A stretch of 62,000 bases of DNA from Symbiodinium natans (GCA_905221605.1 CAJNDS010002490.1:875001-937000), one strand, 5' to 3'; numbered from the stretch's first letter, positions 18,284-28,241 are shown. Program-made: numbers and translations. Notes: generated by a model not told the origin, from the sequence alone.

Positions 18284-21200
18284 TCAGACGCCCGAGGCCG
18301 GGGTGAGGTGGTGCCGCGTGACGTGCCCCAGGAAGCGCCAGTTCTGGTCGTATTGGACCCGGGACAACGCCACATAGGCCGCGGCCTCCACGTTGGGGAC
18401 GTCGAGCCATATCGTCACGTGGTCGAGGGTCGCCCCCTGGATCTTCTGCAAGTTCGTCGCGTAACCGAGCCTGATCGGCAGATAGGTGATCCGTCGGTTC
18501 ACCCCGGCGACGTCAATCTCGTCGTCCGTGTAGGGAAACACGGAGACCACGTTGCCGCAGTGCGTGAGGACCAGCACGGAGGAGCTTTGCACGGCCAGCA
18601 CGACCCCGCGCATGCCGTTGACAAAGTTCTGCTCCTTCTGCACGTTCCGGGTGAGCGTCACGCGCATGCCTTCGTAGACAGGAAGATGCAGCGGCTGACA
18701 GTCCACGAGCTGACCGAGGTCGTCGTAGTTGTCCACGTTGCTTTCATAGTCGCCCGGCACGAAGCAGAGGGGCTGGGCATCTCCGTATAGGGCTCGCACG
18801 GCAAGATCGTTGAGGAGTGCGGCGTGGCGGCGAGTGATTGTCAGGAACAGGGTGTGCGGCGTTTCCTGCAGCATCCCCTGGACGTCCAGCTCCGTGGGTT
18901 CCGGACTGACGCCGGGGCCCCGATCGGGCATTGCCCGATGCCCGCGCAGGATGCGGAGCAACTGCTCCTTGGAAGGCTTGGTGGTGCGCAGGAGCTCCAG
19001 CTTCCAGCGCAACTCGGGACATTTGCACCGCCGCATCGTCTGCAGGTGGCGCTTCACGACGCCCCGCCAGCGAGGGCTGTCGGAGGCCCTCGTGGGGTCC
19101 ATGCCCCGCAGCTGGTGGAAGTCGCCAACGAACACCAAAGCCGGGCGGCGATCTGCGTTGTCCCACAACCACAGCAGGCGCTCGAACGTCATGCGGGAGA
19201 GCTGGCCCACCTCGTCGATGACGATCAAGTCAAAGCTCCCCATGCAATCCCACGTCTCCTCCTGGGGCAGGTGCAGGAGAAACATGCCGTGCAAGGTGTC
19301 GACATCCAGGCCAGGGAACTTCTCCCGGTAGGCGCTCGCGAGCATGCCGGTCGGACACGCAATGCCAACGTGGGCACCGGCCTCTGCGGCGCGCTGGACG
19401 GCCACCTCCAGCGCGGTGCTCTTCCCCGACCCGGCAGGCCCCAGCACGCAGAAGGGCTGCAGCACCTGTGGGGGCGAGTGGCGAGTTCGGTCGAGGAAGT
19501 CGTGCAACTGGGCGGGGTCTGCGTCCTCGGGGTACCGGCGCTCGAGTGCCCAGCGGACCATGTTCCGGACGTGTTCCACCACGACTGCTTGCTCCGGATC
19601 CAATTCTCCACGGTAGCCGACTTCGGGGGCGGCGAGGAGGTCCGGCTGCGGAGGCATGTCCACGTCGAGCACCAATTGGCCGGAGAGATAGGCGTCGACG
19701 ACCGCGGTGCGAGCCTCCAACATGCTCAGGACGTTGCAGATGTGGGCGTCCTTGCGGCCTTCCAACTGTAAATCACGCTGCACGTCGTGGAGGCGACGCC
19801 AGTAGCCGGGACGGTGCAGCAAACACAAGGCCAGCATCCGATAGCCTTCGGGCACCTTCGCCGCCCGATCGTCCCACAGATCAGCAAGGGAACGGAAGGG
19901 CACGTTGAGCAGCAGCCACTGGCCGAAGTAGCTGTCCCTCAGAGGCGAGTGTAGCGTCGCCGCCACCAGCACCCGGCGCTTGTTCTTGCGCTTGACTCCG
20001 GACTGGTTGCACTGGCGCAGGTATTCCAGGAGCGTGCAGCTCTCGGACCGCCAGTCACAGGCCACGTAGAGCGACTCCCAACGGCTCGGCGGGAAGCCGG
20101 CCCAGGGCGGGCGCACGACCACGCGGCGCAGCACGCCGGTCTGGAGCACCTGCCGAAACTGCTGCCCGGCGAGTTGGAGCCACATCTCGGGCTCGAGTGG
20201 GTGGTACTCCATAAGAACCTTCCAGGCCAGTTGGAAGTCTGTTGCCTCGTCGTTCAGCCAGGCGGTTGCGAACTGGTCGCTGAACTTGGCGTTGTAGCTG
20301 GCCGCGTACTGCAGCAACAGTCCACGGCCGTCGCCCATCTGCACGTCCATGTGACACTGCAGCGCCCCCAGCAGGTCGGGCAAGTAGGCCCGGACATGTG
20401 CTGCGTGGGCGTCGGCCGGATGGTGAAGGTGCAGGACACCTGTTGCGCTGTCGAAGACCGTGGGGCCATCTCTCCGTGGCCAGGCGCTGTCGTCCCAGTC
20501 CTGCTGGGAATCACGCACCAAATCGTGCAGTTCTGGCTCCGTGGTTGCGTCCGGGATGTCTGCCCGCACGACTCGCGGCCAGTCGATGCCGTCGGCGTCC
20601 TTAAGCCAGATCAAGAGGTGCAAATGGACACGCCCGGAGCCATGATAGGATTGACCCGGGCCCACGTGCCTTTTGCGTTTCCCATCCTGGAATTCGAGAC
20701 GAGCGAAGACTTCCACCACGCTGGAGCCAGCAGCGTCGCGACTCGCCAAGATGTGCCGATCCCACCGTCGACGCGCGCTGGCCGTCTGCTGTCGATTGGT
20801 TCCGGCGAGGAGGCCTTCGGCAGTTTGGAAGAGCAGGTGCGCGAGGTGGAACGTCTCCGCCGCCGGAAGGTTCGTGCGGCAGCGACAGGCCTTGTGAAGC
20901 TCGTCCTGAAGCCAGTGATGATAGGGCGCCGACAGCTCCAAGGGGGCCACAGTCACGAACATGGAGGGGAAGCCGAGCTGGCGCACGCAGTCCACGAGGC
21001 CGGCGTGCACGCCCCGCCAGTAAAGAGGCGAGAAGCCCCGCCCGGCCAAGGCGCCGCGCAGATTCGTGGGCGCGGCATTGCGGGCCCCGCCGAGAGAGCT
21101 CCACATCCAGAGATCATACACGAAGTGGGCCAGGGCACGGTCGGTGCCATAGCCAATCACCGAAGAGAAAACCTTGGCGATGAAGCTGGCCTTGGCGCTT

Positions 21201-21862
21201 TGGCGCGTGGCGCCTTCCGGGCATGGGCCCTCCGCCTGCTCTTCCTCACAGCCGCTGTCAGGGTCCTCAGCCTCGTTCTCTGGTTGCTCGGCGGCTTCCA
21301 TCATGTCCACGTCGCCCTCCGCATCCTCGTCGCGGCCCTCTTGCTGCTCGGCTCGAGAAAGGCGCCTCGCATCCACGCTGCGAACGTACGTTTCGCACAT
21401 GGTGCGGTCCCAATAGAGATGAGGCCAAATGGCAGATTCCAAGCCGATCGTCTCCAGAAAGCGCAGCGGCAGCCAGGGCACTGGGGTCGCAGCGTCCAAG
21501 TCGCCATGATCTAGAAGACGTTGACGGTGCCGCAGAAACGCAGCGTGAGATCTCAGGAAGTCGCGGTATGGGCAGGTCTCCGCAGCAACCAACCAGGTGT
21601 AGGCGGCACGTCCAGCCTGCCAAGCTGCGCGAGGAAGTGCGCTGAGGCGCTCCTCGACGGATGTCGGCTTCCAGCTGAAGCGAACGCAACTGGTGTGCAC
21701 CCAGTAGCCCTGGGGCGCGCGCTCGGCCGGACCCGTGTGGACGTCAAGAATGGCCAGCGCCGAGAGTACCTCTTCAGGAAGCCTCCGCAGGGGTTCGGGC
21801 ACGGGTCCCGGCAGAACAGTGTCCGCACGCTGCAAGCGTGGGCTGGAGCCTTCCGGAGGCAC
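18284..21862 (-). CDS. Helitron Rep-Pif1 helicase
   Basis: About 1,192 codons from the first open codon (GTG, so this is not a true start; the protein continues in another frame upstream). N-terminal region has EPLRRLPEEVLSAL and a WPHLYWDRTMCETYVR block. FPSMFVTVAPLEL is the start of the Helitron-like Rep domain. HUH motif is H413-L-H415 in VHLHLLIWLKD; the tyrosine motif is Y519-AAS-Y523-NAKF. The Pif1-type superfamily 1 helicase follows: Walker A GPAGSGKST (K814), Walker B DLIVIDE (D883, E884), GDFHQL, and motif VI AYVALSRV (R1168). It would nick and unwind DNA for rolling-circle transposition. No internal stop; intact apart from the N-terminal frame break. An ordinary host Pif1 is unlikely because of the Rep part. 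Confidence 0.85.
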   Translation of the reverse strand: MPPEGSSPRLQRADTVLPGPVPEPLRRLPEEVLSALAILDVHTGPAERAPQGYWVHTSCVRFSWKPTSVEERLSALPRAAWQAGRAAYTWLVAAETCPYRDFLRSHAAFLRHRQRLLDHGDLDAATPVPWLPLRFLETIGLESAIWPHLYWDRTMCETYVRSVDARRLSRAEQQEGRDEDAEGDVDMMEAAEQPENEAEDPDSGCEEEQAEGPCPEGATRQSAKASFIAKVFSSVIGYGTDRALAHFVYDLWMWSSLGGARNAAPTNLRGALAGRGFSPLYWRGVHAGLVDCVRQLGFPSMFVTVAPLELSAPYHHWLQDELHKACRCRTNLPAAETFHLAHLLFQTAEGLLAGTNRQQTASARRRWDRHILASRDAAGSSVVEVFARLEFQDGKRKRHVGPGQSYHGSGRVHLHLLIWLKDADGIDWPRVVRADIPDATTEPELHDLVRDSQQDWDDSAWPRRDGPTVFDSATGVLHLHHPADAHAAHVRAYLPDLLGALQCHMDVQMGDGRGLLLQYAASYNAKFSDQFATAWLNDEATDFQLAWKVLMEYHPLEPEMWLQLAGQQFRQVLQTGVLRRVVVRPPWAGFPPSRWESLYVACDWRSESCTLLEYLRQCNQSGVKRKNKRRVLVAATLHSPLRDSYFGQWLLLNVPFRSLADLWDDRAAKVPEGYRMLALCLLHRPGYWRRLHDVQRDLQLEGRKDAHICNVLSMLEARTAVVDAYLSGQLVLDVDMPPQPDLLAAPEVGYRGELDPEQAVVVEHVRNMVRWALERRYPEDADPAQLHDFLDRTRHSPPQVLQPFCVLGPAGSGKSTALEVAVQRAAEAGAHVGIACPTGMLASAYREKFPGLDVDTLHGMFLLHLPQEETWDCMGSFDLIVIDEVGQLSRMTFERLLWLWDNADRRPALVFVGDFHQLRGMDPTRASDSPRWRGVVKRHLQTMRRCKCPELRWKLELLRTTKPSKEQLLRILRGHRAMPDRGPGVSPEPTELDVQGMLQETPHTLFLTITRRHAALLNDLAVRALYGDAQPLCFVPGDYESNVDNYDDLGQLVDCQPLHLPVYEGMRVTLTRNVQKEQNFVNGMRGVVLAVQSSSVLVLTHCGNVVSVFPYTDDEIDVAGVNRRITYLPIRLGYATNLQKIQGATLDHVTIWLDVPNVEAAAYVALSRVQYDQNWRFLGHVTRHHLTPASGV

Positions 21863-22694
21863 GCGCGTGCTTGGGCTCGAACGGCTGTGGGACCATCCGG
21901 TCGCATTGGCGGCACATGCGCCACGACCAGTTCTTCGCGAAGTTCGTGAAGGCCTTGGCTAGGTCCGTCTGCCAAGCGGCCGCTGGCCGTCCATTTTCAC
22001 CATAGATGGCCGGCAATTTATTCTGCAACGCTCGCAGCTGGCTGGCGCAGCTTCTCTCATGCACTCTTTTCGTTTCTGCCGAGGGGACGCACTGGGATTG
22101 GCGGGCTTCCAGCAAACCCGCCCAGTTAGCGGGGTCTCCACCTCCTCGACGTTGAGCTCGGGCCTTAGCTTGTTGCTGTGCACGTGCGTCGTGCTCCTGC
22201 GCTGTAGCTCCCCGTTGACGCAGATGTTGCTGCAGACGCCGCTCGCAAGCGGCCCAGGTCGGCTCTCCAGCCACGTCTCGAATCCGCTGCGCGGCGCGGA
22301 CGTACACATCCTCCGGGCTTTGCTCGTGAAAAAAAGCCAAGGCAGCCGTGACCACACCTTTGCCCCGGGAGTTACCCAGACGCTGCCTCAGCACTGACTC
22401 TGAGCAGAAGACGCACGATGCCTGCCCCCGGTTGGCATGAATTCCCGACGGCCGGCCCAGGTCGGTCGTCGAGAAGACGCAGGCCTGCCGCTCCTCGCCG
22501 GCGCCAGCGAAGCCGCTGCAGCGCTCCGAGGGATGTCGCGCCATGTGAGGTGCCCAGCCCGGTCGAGTCAAGGTAGACAAACAGAAAGGCAAGAGCTGTA
22601 GAGACGGAAGGTGCTGCGGCAAGATTGCAGGGACTGGTAGCAGGCAAGAAGGTGACAGTGCATCAACACGAAAGCGATCAGAGTTGAACTGCAC
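21774..22694 (-). CDS. Helitron N-terminal part (Cys-rich), other frame
   Basis: 306 aa overlapping the helicase ORF by 89 bp in a frame shifted by one base. It has Cys clusters near the start (SERCSGF, QASCVFCSE), a Gln/Arg-rich helical middle, and WSWRMCRQCDRMVPQPFEPK followed by AACGHC near the overlap. In related proteins as I remember them, CxxC...CxxC runs directly into the PxPEPLR segment that here lies in the next frame. A single-base indel or a programmed shift between the two would join them. The first 60 residues are low complexity, so the start is uncertain. Confidence 0.6.
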   Translation of the reverse strand: MQFNSDRFRVDALSPSCLLPVPAILPQHLPSLQLLPFCLSTLTRPGWAPHMARHPSERCSGFAGAGEERQACVFSTTDLGRPSGIHANRGQASCVFCSESVLRQRLGNSRGKGVVTAALAFFHEQSPEDVYVRAAQRIRDVAGEPTWAACERRLQQHLRQRGATAQEHDARAQQQAKARAQRRGGGDPANWAGLLEARQSQCVPSAETKRVHERSCASQLRALQNKLPAIYGENGRPAAAWQTDLAKAFTNFAKNWSWRMCRQCDRMVPQPFEPKHARASGRLQPTLAACGHCSAGTRARTPAEAS

Positions 22695-22746
22695 ACATTC
22701 TCAGTCATGCTGCGTTGCCGTCACATGACAGCGCACTTGTACTGTT

Positions 22747-22806
22747 CGTGCTACAACAAATGGGGCAGGCTCTGCATGCACTTTTGGATGGAAGACGATC
22801 TCTGCG
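22747..22806 (+). repeat. Diverged repeat, copy 1
   Basis: About 60 bp around GGGCAGGCTCTGCATGCAC and GATGGAAGACGATCTCTGCG match 23,796-23,850 at about 80%. The copies are 1.05 kb apart in the same orientation. Confidence 0.6.
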
Positions 22807-23795
22807 ATGCAGTTCACAGGCCGCCGAGCGCATACAGAACAGCGCCCTCTCTGTTCGCCAGGTCGCGTGCAAGGACGCCCAATCGCAGAACGTGACCTCG
22901 TAAGGCAGCGTTCTGCACTCGCAGGATACGAACCTGCAAAGGGTGCGCGCAACGCCGATACGTTATTATTGTTATATCACTCGTGCGAAGATTCCTTGCC
23001 TCAGCCCATAACTGTGTCACCTCAAGCATCGTCCAATCGCGACCGTCTTCAGCTCGAAGGGGTGGGAGATGGGCGACCAGGTCATGAGGACTCGGCAGCT
23101 CCGCCAGCGGTCGCGCGGGCACGCAGAAGTCGGCCTGAGACAACGGGTCGCAGTCCCATAGGGGTCATCAAGACAACGCACGATAGGCCGGGCTGCAGGC
23201 AAGGAACTATGGCCACCACGGCATCCCCGCAGGCTCCGTTTCCCAAGACAGGGAGGCCTCGCAGGACCGTGAGCAACTCGACCTGGCGCCGAAGCCAGAG
23301 GATGTAGTAGTCGAAGTCGATGCAGGCATGAGCCAGACGATCACGAAGAGACACTTCGGCATCGGCCGCCTGGAGTCCTCGGCGCGCGAGAGTGCATGGC
23401 GTGCATCATTGTAACGCATCACAGGCAACAGTGCCTGCGCGCGCGCAGCGCCCGCGAGCGCCCGTGTCCATGAGTTGCAGTTGAAGGAGATCCATGTTAT
23501 CGACGGATGGATCGCGGAAGAAGGACGATAGTGCCTGATGCGAAAACACGATATATCACGGCTGCGATGAGTATGCATGCTGCAACAGACAAGTCAAGTG
23601 CAAACGTACGGGATTGTCATCTGGAGAACACAGTCCGCTTGACCAGCAGGCGAACCTGGCTTTGAAAGCTTCCGGACTTCCAACGTCCACACATGTGCTA
23701 TACAGTTTTTCACGCAAGTCTATTAACGGCAGATTCGTTTCGCTGCCGCCTCTGCTCCCCTTCATAGGAACGGCATACTTGCACTACCTGACTAC
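22807..23795 (-). pseudogene. Possible decayed coding region between the two repeats
   Basis: Several overlapping minus-strand frames look partly protein-like, e.g. RDRLAHACIDFDYYILWLRR (from 23,354) and LPPLRAEDGRDWTMLEVTQL (22,814-23,143). No single frame is open across the interval, which fits a broken gene copy or untranslated sequence. Not recognised. Confidence 0.3.
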
Positions 23796-23850
23796 AGCAA
23801 CCAGGGCAGGCACTGCGTGCACTTTTTGATGGGAAGACAACCTCTGCGCG
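23796..23850 (+). repeat. Diverged repeat, copy 2
   Basis: GGGCAGGCACTGCGTGCAC and GATGGGAAGACAACCTCTGCG; lies just past the stop of the 23,919 gene, so it may be duplicated 3' UTR. Confidence 0.6.
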
Positions 23851-23918
23851 TACGGCAGCGTCATGAGGTGATCGGCCATGGGACATGTGCGGGGCACGGT
23901 CTAAATGGCATCGGAGCC

Positions 23919-25463
23919 TCAATCGAGCTTGCGCACGAAGACGACCTCGGGGGCTCCGGTTGCTGGTGTGGTGCTTGCAGCAATGGGCACGCACTTGCCG
24001 TCTTGCAGCACATGGGCCGTCCAATTGACGAGGTCGCCGGCCATCCCCTGGTCCTCTAAGACATAGCACGCTGCACCCTCGACCGTCAGATCGTCCTCCA
24101 TCTTGACTTCATGGACACGGTCCGTCTCGTCGGCGACGATGGCGCCGTTCGGGTCGAGGGCCGAGACGAAGTGGATCTTCATCTTGTCGACGGCTGCAGC
24201 CGGCTCTTCGGACCTCGAAGACTTGCGTTCTTTCTTCTTGTTGTCCGTCCCTGAAGAACTCGAAGACTTTCGCTTCTTTTTGTCTTTGTTCTGGTCCTTG
24301 TCGGCCTTAGGCTCTTTGTCCTTGTCCTTCTTGTCCTTGTCCTTGTCTTTGTCCTTGTCCTTGTCGTCCTTCTGCTTTTTCTTCTCGTCATCTTTGCCGC
24401 CCCTGTCTTTCTTGGATTTGTCGTCCTTCTTCTTGTTGGACTCGCTGGAGGACGAACTCGACTTCTTCCTGCGCTTCTTACCGTCTTTGTCTTTCTTGGA
24501 CTTTCTCGCCTTCTTCGGCTTCTTGGACGTCTCCGAAGATGAGGACGAAGAGAGTGCTCGGGCGCGATCGTCGGCTGCATCGTCCGAATCGTCTCCGCGA
24601 ATGAGTGCTCCACCTTGCTTCCAGGCGGCTTCGCTCTTTTTGCGTGCTCTGTACGCCTCCACCAAGAACGTGGCCGCGGCAGCCGGCTTCTTACCGCCCG
24701 CCTTCCACTTGTCCAAGGCTTTCTGCAGGAACTCGTCGGAGGGAACCTGCGAGCACCAAGCTGCCAAGCCATCGGCTTTGATGAGCGCGTCCAGGGCATG
24801 TAGTCCACCAACGTAGAGCAGAGCTCCATGGGCAGCCACGCGGGCCAAGTGCTCGTAGAGCATTGCCTTGTTTTCCTTCAAGAAGGTCAAGATCTTCTCG
24901 AAGGCATCCTCACAGTCTTGCGGCCGATGCTTCGCCGTCTCGAAGTCGGTCTTTGCGAGACGTTCCACGAAGGCTTTGCCTTCCTGGCTACCTTGGAAAA
25001 GTGACGCCAGAGCGGCCTCCGACGCCTTGGCCTCGTCGCTCTGCAAGCCGGCCGCGAAAGCCCGAAGGGTCGTGGATAGCATGGAAAACCCGTATGCAGG
25101 GCGGCGGGATAGTTCCGATACCTCCGTGGTGAGAAGCTGTCGCAAGCATGTCTTCGCGAGCATCTCCACATCGGAACCGTCGCCGTACAGGAAGTTGCCA
25201 GAAGAGGCCGCGTAGGGCCGCAGGAATTTCTTGGCCATTGAGTCGCGGCCAAGAAGTCGACGTGTCGAAGTGCGGCCCTCGCCCTCATAGCCAGGCGGTG
25301 CCTGATGCTGCGATGGCGACCACGCCGGGGCCCAAGCATCGCGGTCGCCGTAACCGTAGCCCTTCGCGCCCTTGCCTTTTCCCATGCAGCCGCCTCCGCC
25401 CCAGTAGGTGCCGCCAGCGCCGGTGTAGCCCTTGCCCTTGCCGTGCTTGCCCTTGCTAAACAT
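23919..25463 (-). CDS. Intronless Lys/Asp/Ser-rich protein, unknown function
   Basis: 514 aa if translation starts at MFSKGKHGKGKGY; a longer reading adds 30 less protein-like residues. Order: Gly/Lys/Tyr-rich N-terminus (KGKGYTGAGGTYWGGGG), an Ala/Leu-rich helical domain to about residue 290 (MLSTTLRAFAAGLQSDEAK, ALDALIKADGLAAWCSQ), then Ser runs and KDK/KKD repeats at about 301-428, and a globular-looking end with YVLEDQGMAGDLVNWT and PEVVFVRKLD. The charged tract suggests a nuclear or RNA-associated protein, but no family is recognised. No introns, unlike the surrounding exon islands, so a retroposed or Helitron-carried gene is possible. It lies upstream of the Helitron on the same strand. 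Confidence 0.65.
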   Translation of the reverse strand: MFSKGKHGKGKGYTGAGGTYWGGGGCMGKGKGAKGYGYGDRDAWAPAWSPSQHQAPPGYEGEGRTSTRRLLGRDSMAKKFLRPYAASSGNFLYGDGSDVEMLAKTCLRQLLTTEVSELSRRPAYGFSMLSTTLRAFAAGLQSDEAKASEAALASLFQGSQEGKAFVERLAKTDFETAKHRPQDCEDAFEKILTFLKENKAMLYEHLARVAAHGALLYVGGLHALDALIKADGLAAWCSQVPSDEFLQKALDKWKAGGKKPAAAATFLVEAYRARKKSEAAWKQGGALIRGDDSDDAADDRARALSSSSSSETSKKPKKARKSKKDKDGKKRRKKSSSSSSESNKKKDDKSKKDRGGKDDEKKKQKDDKDKDKDKDKDKKDKDKEPKADKDQNKDKKKRKSSSSSGTDNKKKERKSSRSEEPAAAVDKMKIHFVSALDPNGAIVADETDRVHEVKMEDDLTVEGAACYVLEDQGMAGDLVNWTAHVLQDGKCVPIAASTTPATGAPEVVFVRKLD

Positions 25464-26287
25464 CAGCGTAGGAGCGCAGACGAAATGGAATCGCGTGAGC
25501 TTATAGATGTTGTCGATTGTCTGTAGACAAATGGCTGCAGACGAGCAAAACAAAGCATGCTATCTTAACGAGAGTCGGCTCGAACTGAGCAATATAGTCA
25601 CCCGTGCGAGCGCTCGCAGCTGGCCTTTCTTCGAGCCCTTGCGCTGACTTCTAAAAAAGCTAAGACCCGCCGCGCGGCTGGCGGCTTCACTCACTGCCAG
25701 CAGCCGGCTCGCACGGCGTGGCGCGGCCTTCTTCCATCCCGACCTCAGAGACACATCACTACGACTGTGCAATGCTGCTGGGCAGGTGGCTGGAAAAAAA
25801 GTCATGCATGGCTAGGTGCTGCCCAGAGGCGGGCAAAATGTAATGAGTTTCGTGTTTTCGTCCAAAACCTCCTGCAGCAGGAATCAAAGGCCTAAGTTAA
25901 AGACAGTAAACGTTTTCCAAAACAACATCTAGCATACTTACCCGCAGGAGGTTTTGTAGGGAGACTGCGTCCCAACCTTAAAGGAAACGCAAAAATCGAC
26001 ACAAAACCGCCCAAAGTAGATAGAGAAAAAACAGGCCGTGAGGCACAAAACGGCCCGAAGCCAGGCGCGGGCAGGAAATACGGGATCGCAGTTGGCTGGT
26101 TCGTATATGCGTGGCTACTGAATCGAAAAGCGTGACACCGCAACCAGCACAGCAACACAACAAAAAACACGGGTTCTGGACCGAGTGGCGGTTTTTGGCT
26201 GCCGCGTCGGTTTTGGAAAACCGTACAAAAACCCTCCGAAAACACGGAAAGCGAAACGATCACACGCCCAAAATCGCGAATATTAGC
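25464..26287. other. Sequence upstream of the Lys/Asp-rich gene
   Basis: Unique DNA with no supported gene. A 12-bp inverted repeat (AAAACCTCCTGC at 25,865 and GCAGGAGGTTTT at 25,944) could bound a short element. Confidence 0.4.
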
Positions 26288-26665
26288 GTCCCGGGGGGGC
26301 CCCGGGACAGTGTCCTGGGGGTGTCCGGGGCGTCCCGGGGGCGCCCCGGGACAGCTGTGCGGGGGGGGGTCCTGGGGGGGCGTGGGCCCCGGGACGCCCC
26401 GGGACGCCCCAGGACAACCTGTCCCGGGGGGGCCCCGGGCTGGAAGCCTGTTGCTGCTGGAGCGCGGAAGGCGCGTGGGAGGGGCCAGGGGGGCCAGGGG
26501 GGCCAGGGGGGGCCAGGGGGGCCAGGGGGGCCAGGGAAGCCAGGGGGGCCCAGGGGGGGTGAGGGGGGGGCCGGGGGGGCCAAGGGGGGCCAGGGGGGCC
26601 AGGGGGGCCAGGGGGCCAGGGGGGCCAGGGGGGCCAGGGGGCTAGGGAGGCCAGGGGGGCCAGGG
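26288..26665 (+). repeat. G-rich minisatellite
   Basis: First CCCCGGGAC-type palindromic units, then about 20 units of GGCCAGGGGG. Collagen-like Gly-Pro ORFs on both strands are shadows of this repeat. Confidence 0.9.
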
Positions 26666-26821
26666 AGCAGCCGAAACACCCAAAAACCAGGTTTTTGAGC
26701 ACCCGCCCGCCTGGCCTCCCTGGTCCCTGGACACGCTGCGGTGAGGGGTCCGGGTCCTCCTGGCCTGGGGGCCTTGGGGTACCGCCCCCGAAACGGCCAG
26801 CCAGGGTGAAGGGCTTGGGGT

Positions 26822-27003
26822 TTAGGGTATTTACTTTATTAAGGGGACCAGTACTGGTCCCCGGGAGAACCTGCTCCGGTACCGGGCCCATCGTGGGTGC
26901 TACCGACCTCCTGGCTGCAGGAGGCGGGCAAGGGTCGACTTTCGCCATAGAGGTCGAAGGGCTTAAGCGCCGCCCCCCCTCTGTAGGGGGGCGGCCTAGG
27001 CCC
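26822..27003 (+). mobile_element. Element H, plus copy
   Basis: Begins near TTTACTTTATTAAGGGGACCAG with the palindrome GGACCAGTACTGGTCC and ends GGGGGGCGGCCTAGGCCC. The related inverted copy is at 14,478. Open frame RTCSGTGPI...FAIEVEGLKRRPPS is shared. Confidence 0.6.
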
Positions 27004-27005
27004 TG

Positions 27006-27082
27006 AGTTTAGGGTTTAGGGTTTAGGGTTTAGGGTTTAGGGTTTAGGGTTTAGGGTTTAGGGTTTAGGGTTTAGGGTTTAG
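27006..27082 (+). repeat. Interstitial TTTAGGG array
   Basis: Eleven near-perfect heptamers directly after element H. Confidence 0.95.
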
Positions 27083-27229
27083 GATAGCGGTCGTTCTAGC
27101 AATAAGAAGAGGGAGGCGGCCTCCCCGCTGCTCGATCTCCTCGCGGCTCGGCGGCACGCCTCAGGCATGGCGCAGGAACCGCCGCGAACTACCTTGGACC
27201 CCTAAGGTGGCACCCTTGCGGTTGGGGGC

Positions 27230-27330
27230 CCTAAACCCTAAACCCTAAACCCTAAACCCTAAACCCTAAACCCTAAACCCTAAACCCTAAACCCTAAACC
27301 CTACATAAACCCTAAACCCTAAACCCTAGA
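27230..27330 (-). repeat. Interstitial CCCTAAA array
   Basis: Near-perfect heptamers. The stretch to 27,610 is unique, with a CTTGGAAGCTCTTTTTGACTT / AAGTCAAAAAGGCTCCCCAAG palindromic element at 27,475-27,580. Confidence 0.9.
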
Positions 27331-27675
27331 CCCTTTTTTGAAGATCCATAAAGTGCTTCAAGTGCCAGACTAGCAGTCTCAGGGGAACCTGTAGGGGTGC
27401 AACCCTAGTGGTAGGAGTCCTAATCGCTTGATCCTAACCCCAAAGCCCCCAAATATCCCCTAAACCCTACTTGGAAGCTCTTTTTGACTTGGTAAGGGTT
27501 CCATAGCATCCCCTAGCAACCCTCTGATAACTAATCCCCATAACCCACCGTACACCCTGCTTACTAAGTCAAAAAGGCTCCCCAAGCAAGCCAAAACCCT
27601 AAACCAGAAACTCCAGACCCTAAACCCTAAACCCTAAACCCTAAACCCTAAACGCTAAGCCCCCCAAACCGAGTC

Positions 27676-27729
27676 CCTGAGCTCGCCACTGGCGTTTTTC
27701 TCCAAAGATCCGATTTGCTCCTGCCAGAG
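27676..27729 (-). CDS. Coiled-coil exon-like island, 54 nt
   Basis: Minus strand: AACCAAG|CTCTGG...CTCAGG|GACTCG. It reads LWQEQIGSLEKNASGELR in phase 0 with a GA donor; an inner AG|GAG acceptor is also possible. CCCTAAA lies left, TTTAGGG variants right. Confidence 0.45.
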
Positions 27730-28094
27730 CTTGGTTTTTTGTGCGGATAGGGCTCAGGGAAGTTTAGGGAAGTTTAGGGGTTGTGAGGTTTCGGAGTTCG
27801 GGCTCGGAGTTTGAGGATTGAGGCCTTGGTGGCTTGAGGCTTGGTTTAAAGTCCCTAAACCTCTAAGAGGGGGGTTTTGGTGGGGTGGTTTGGGGGTTTG
27901 GGTGGTTTGGGGGGTTTGGGGGGTTTTTGGGGTTTGGGGTTTTGGGGGTTGGCCACACCCCAGCATACTCAAAAGAGTAAACAAGCTGTCAACCTGCTGG
28001 GGCTTTTGGCCCAAGGCCCTAAACCCCCAAACCGCTGAACCCCCAAACCGCTGCCCCAAACTCTGTAAGGTTTTGGGAGGGGAGGAGAGAATAG

Positions 28095-28175
28095 CCCTAA
28101 ACCCTAAACCCTAAACCCTAAACCCTAAACCCTAAACCCTAACCCTTAACCCTTAACCCTTAACCCTAAACCTTG
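28095..28175 (-). repeat. Interstitial CCCTAAA/CCCTTAA array
   Basis: Heptamers ending in a small CCCTTAA block, next to the following island. Confidence 0.9.
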
Positions 28176-28184
28176 GGGAGGCTC

Positions 28185-28241
28185 CTGGAGAGCCAGGCGC
28201 TGGGACTGCGCCTTGCTAAGGGACTCACTGAGCGCCTTCTC
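28185..28241 (-). CDS. Coiled-coil exon-like island, 57 nt
   Basis: Minus strand: CAGCAG|GAGAAG...CTCCAG|GAGCCT. It reads EKALSESLSKAQSQRLALQ in phase 0 with a GA donor. It resembles the EKLAK end of the 31,604 island. Confidence 0.5.

Larger units (their letters stand above)
18217..22694 (-). mobile_element. Helitron-like transposon, autonomous type, frameshifted
   Basis: Two minus-strand ORFs encode a zinc-finger N-terminus and a Rep-helicase. Extent is uncertain: the 5' TC terminus was not identified and the 3' hairpin is weak. Neighbouring minus-strand ORFs at 16,633 and 23,919 could be passengers. Confidence 0.65.

Noticed and set aside
26260-26948. Collagen-like Gly-Pro proteins on both strands
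   Set aside because: Direct translations of the G-rich minisatellite in several frames.
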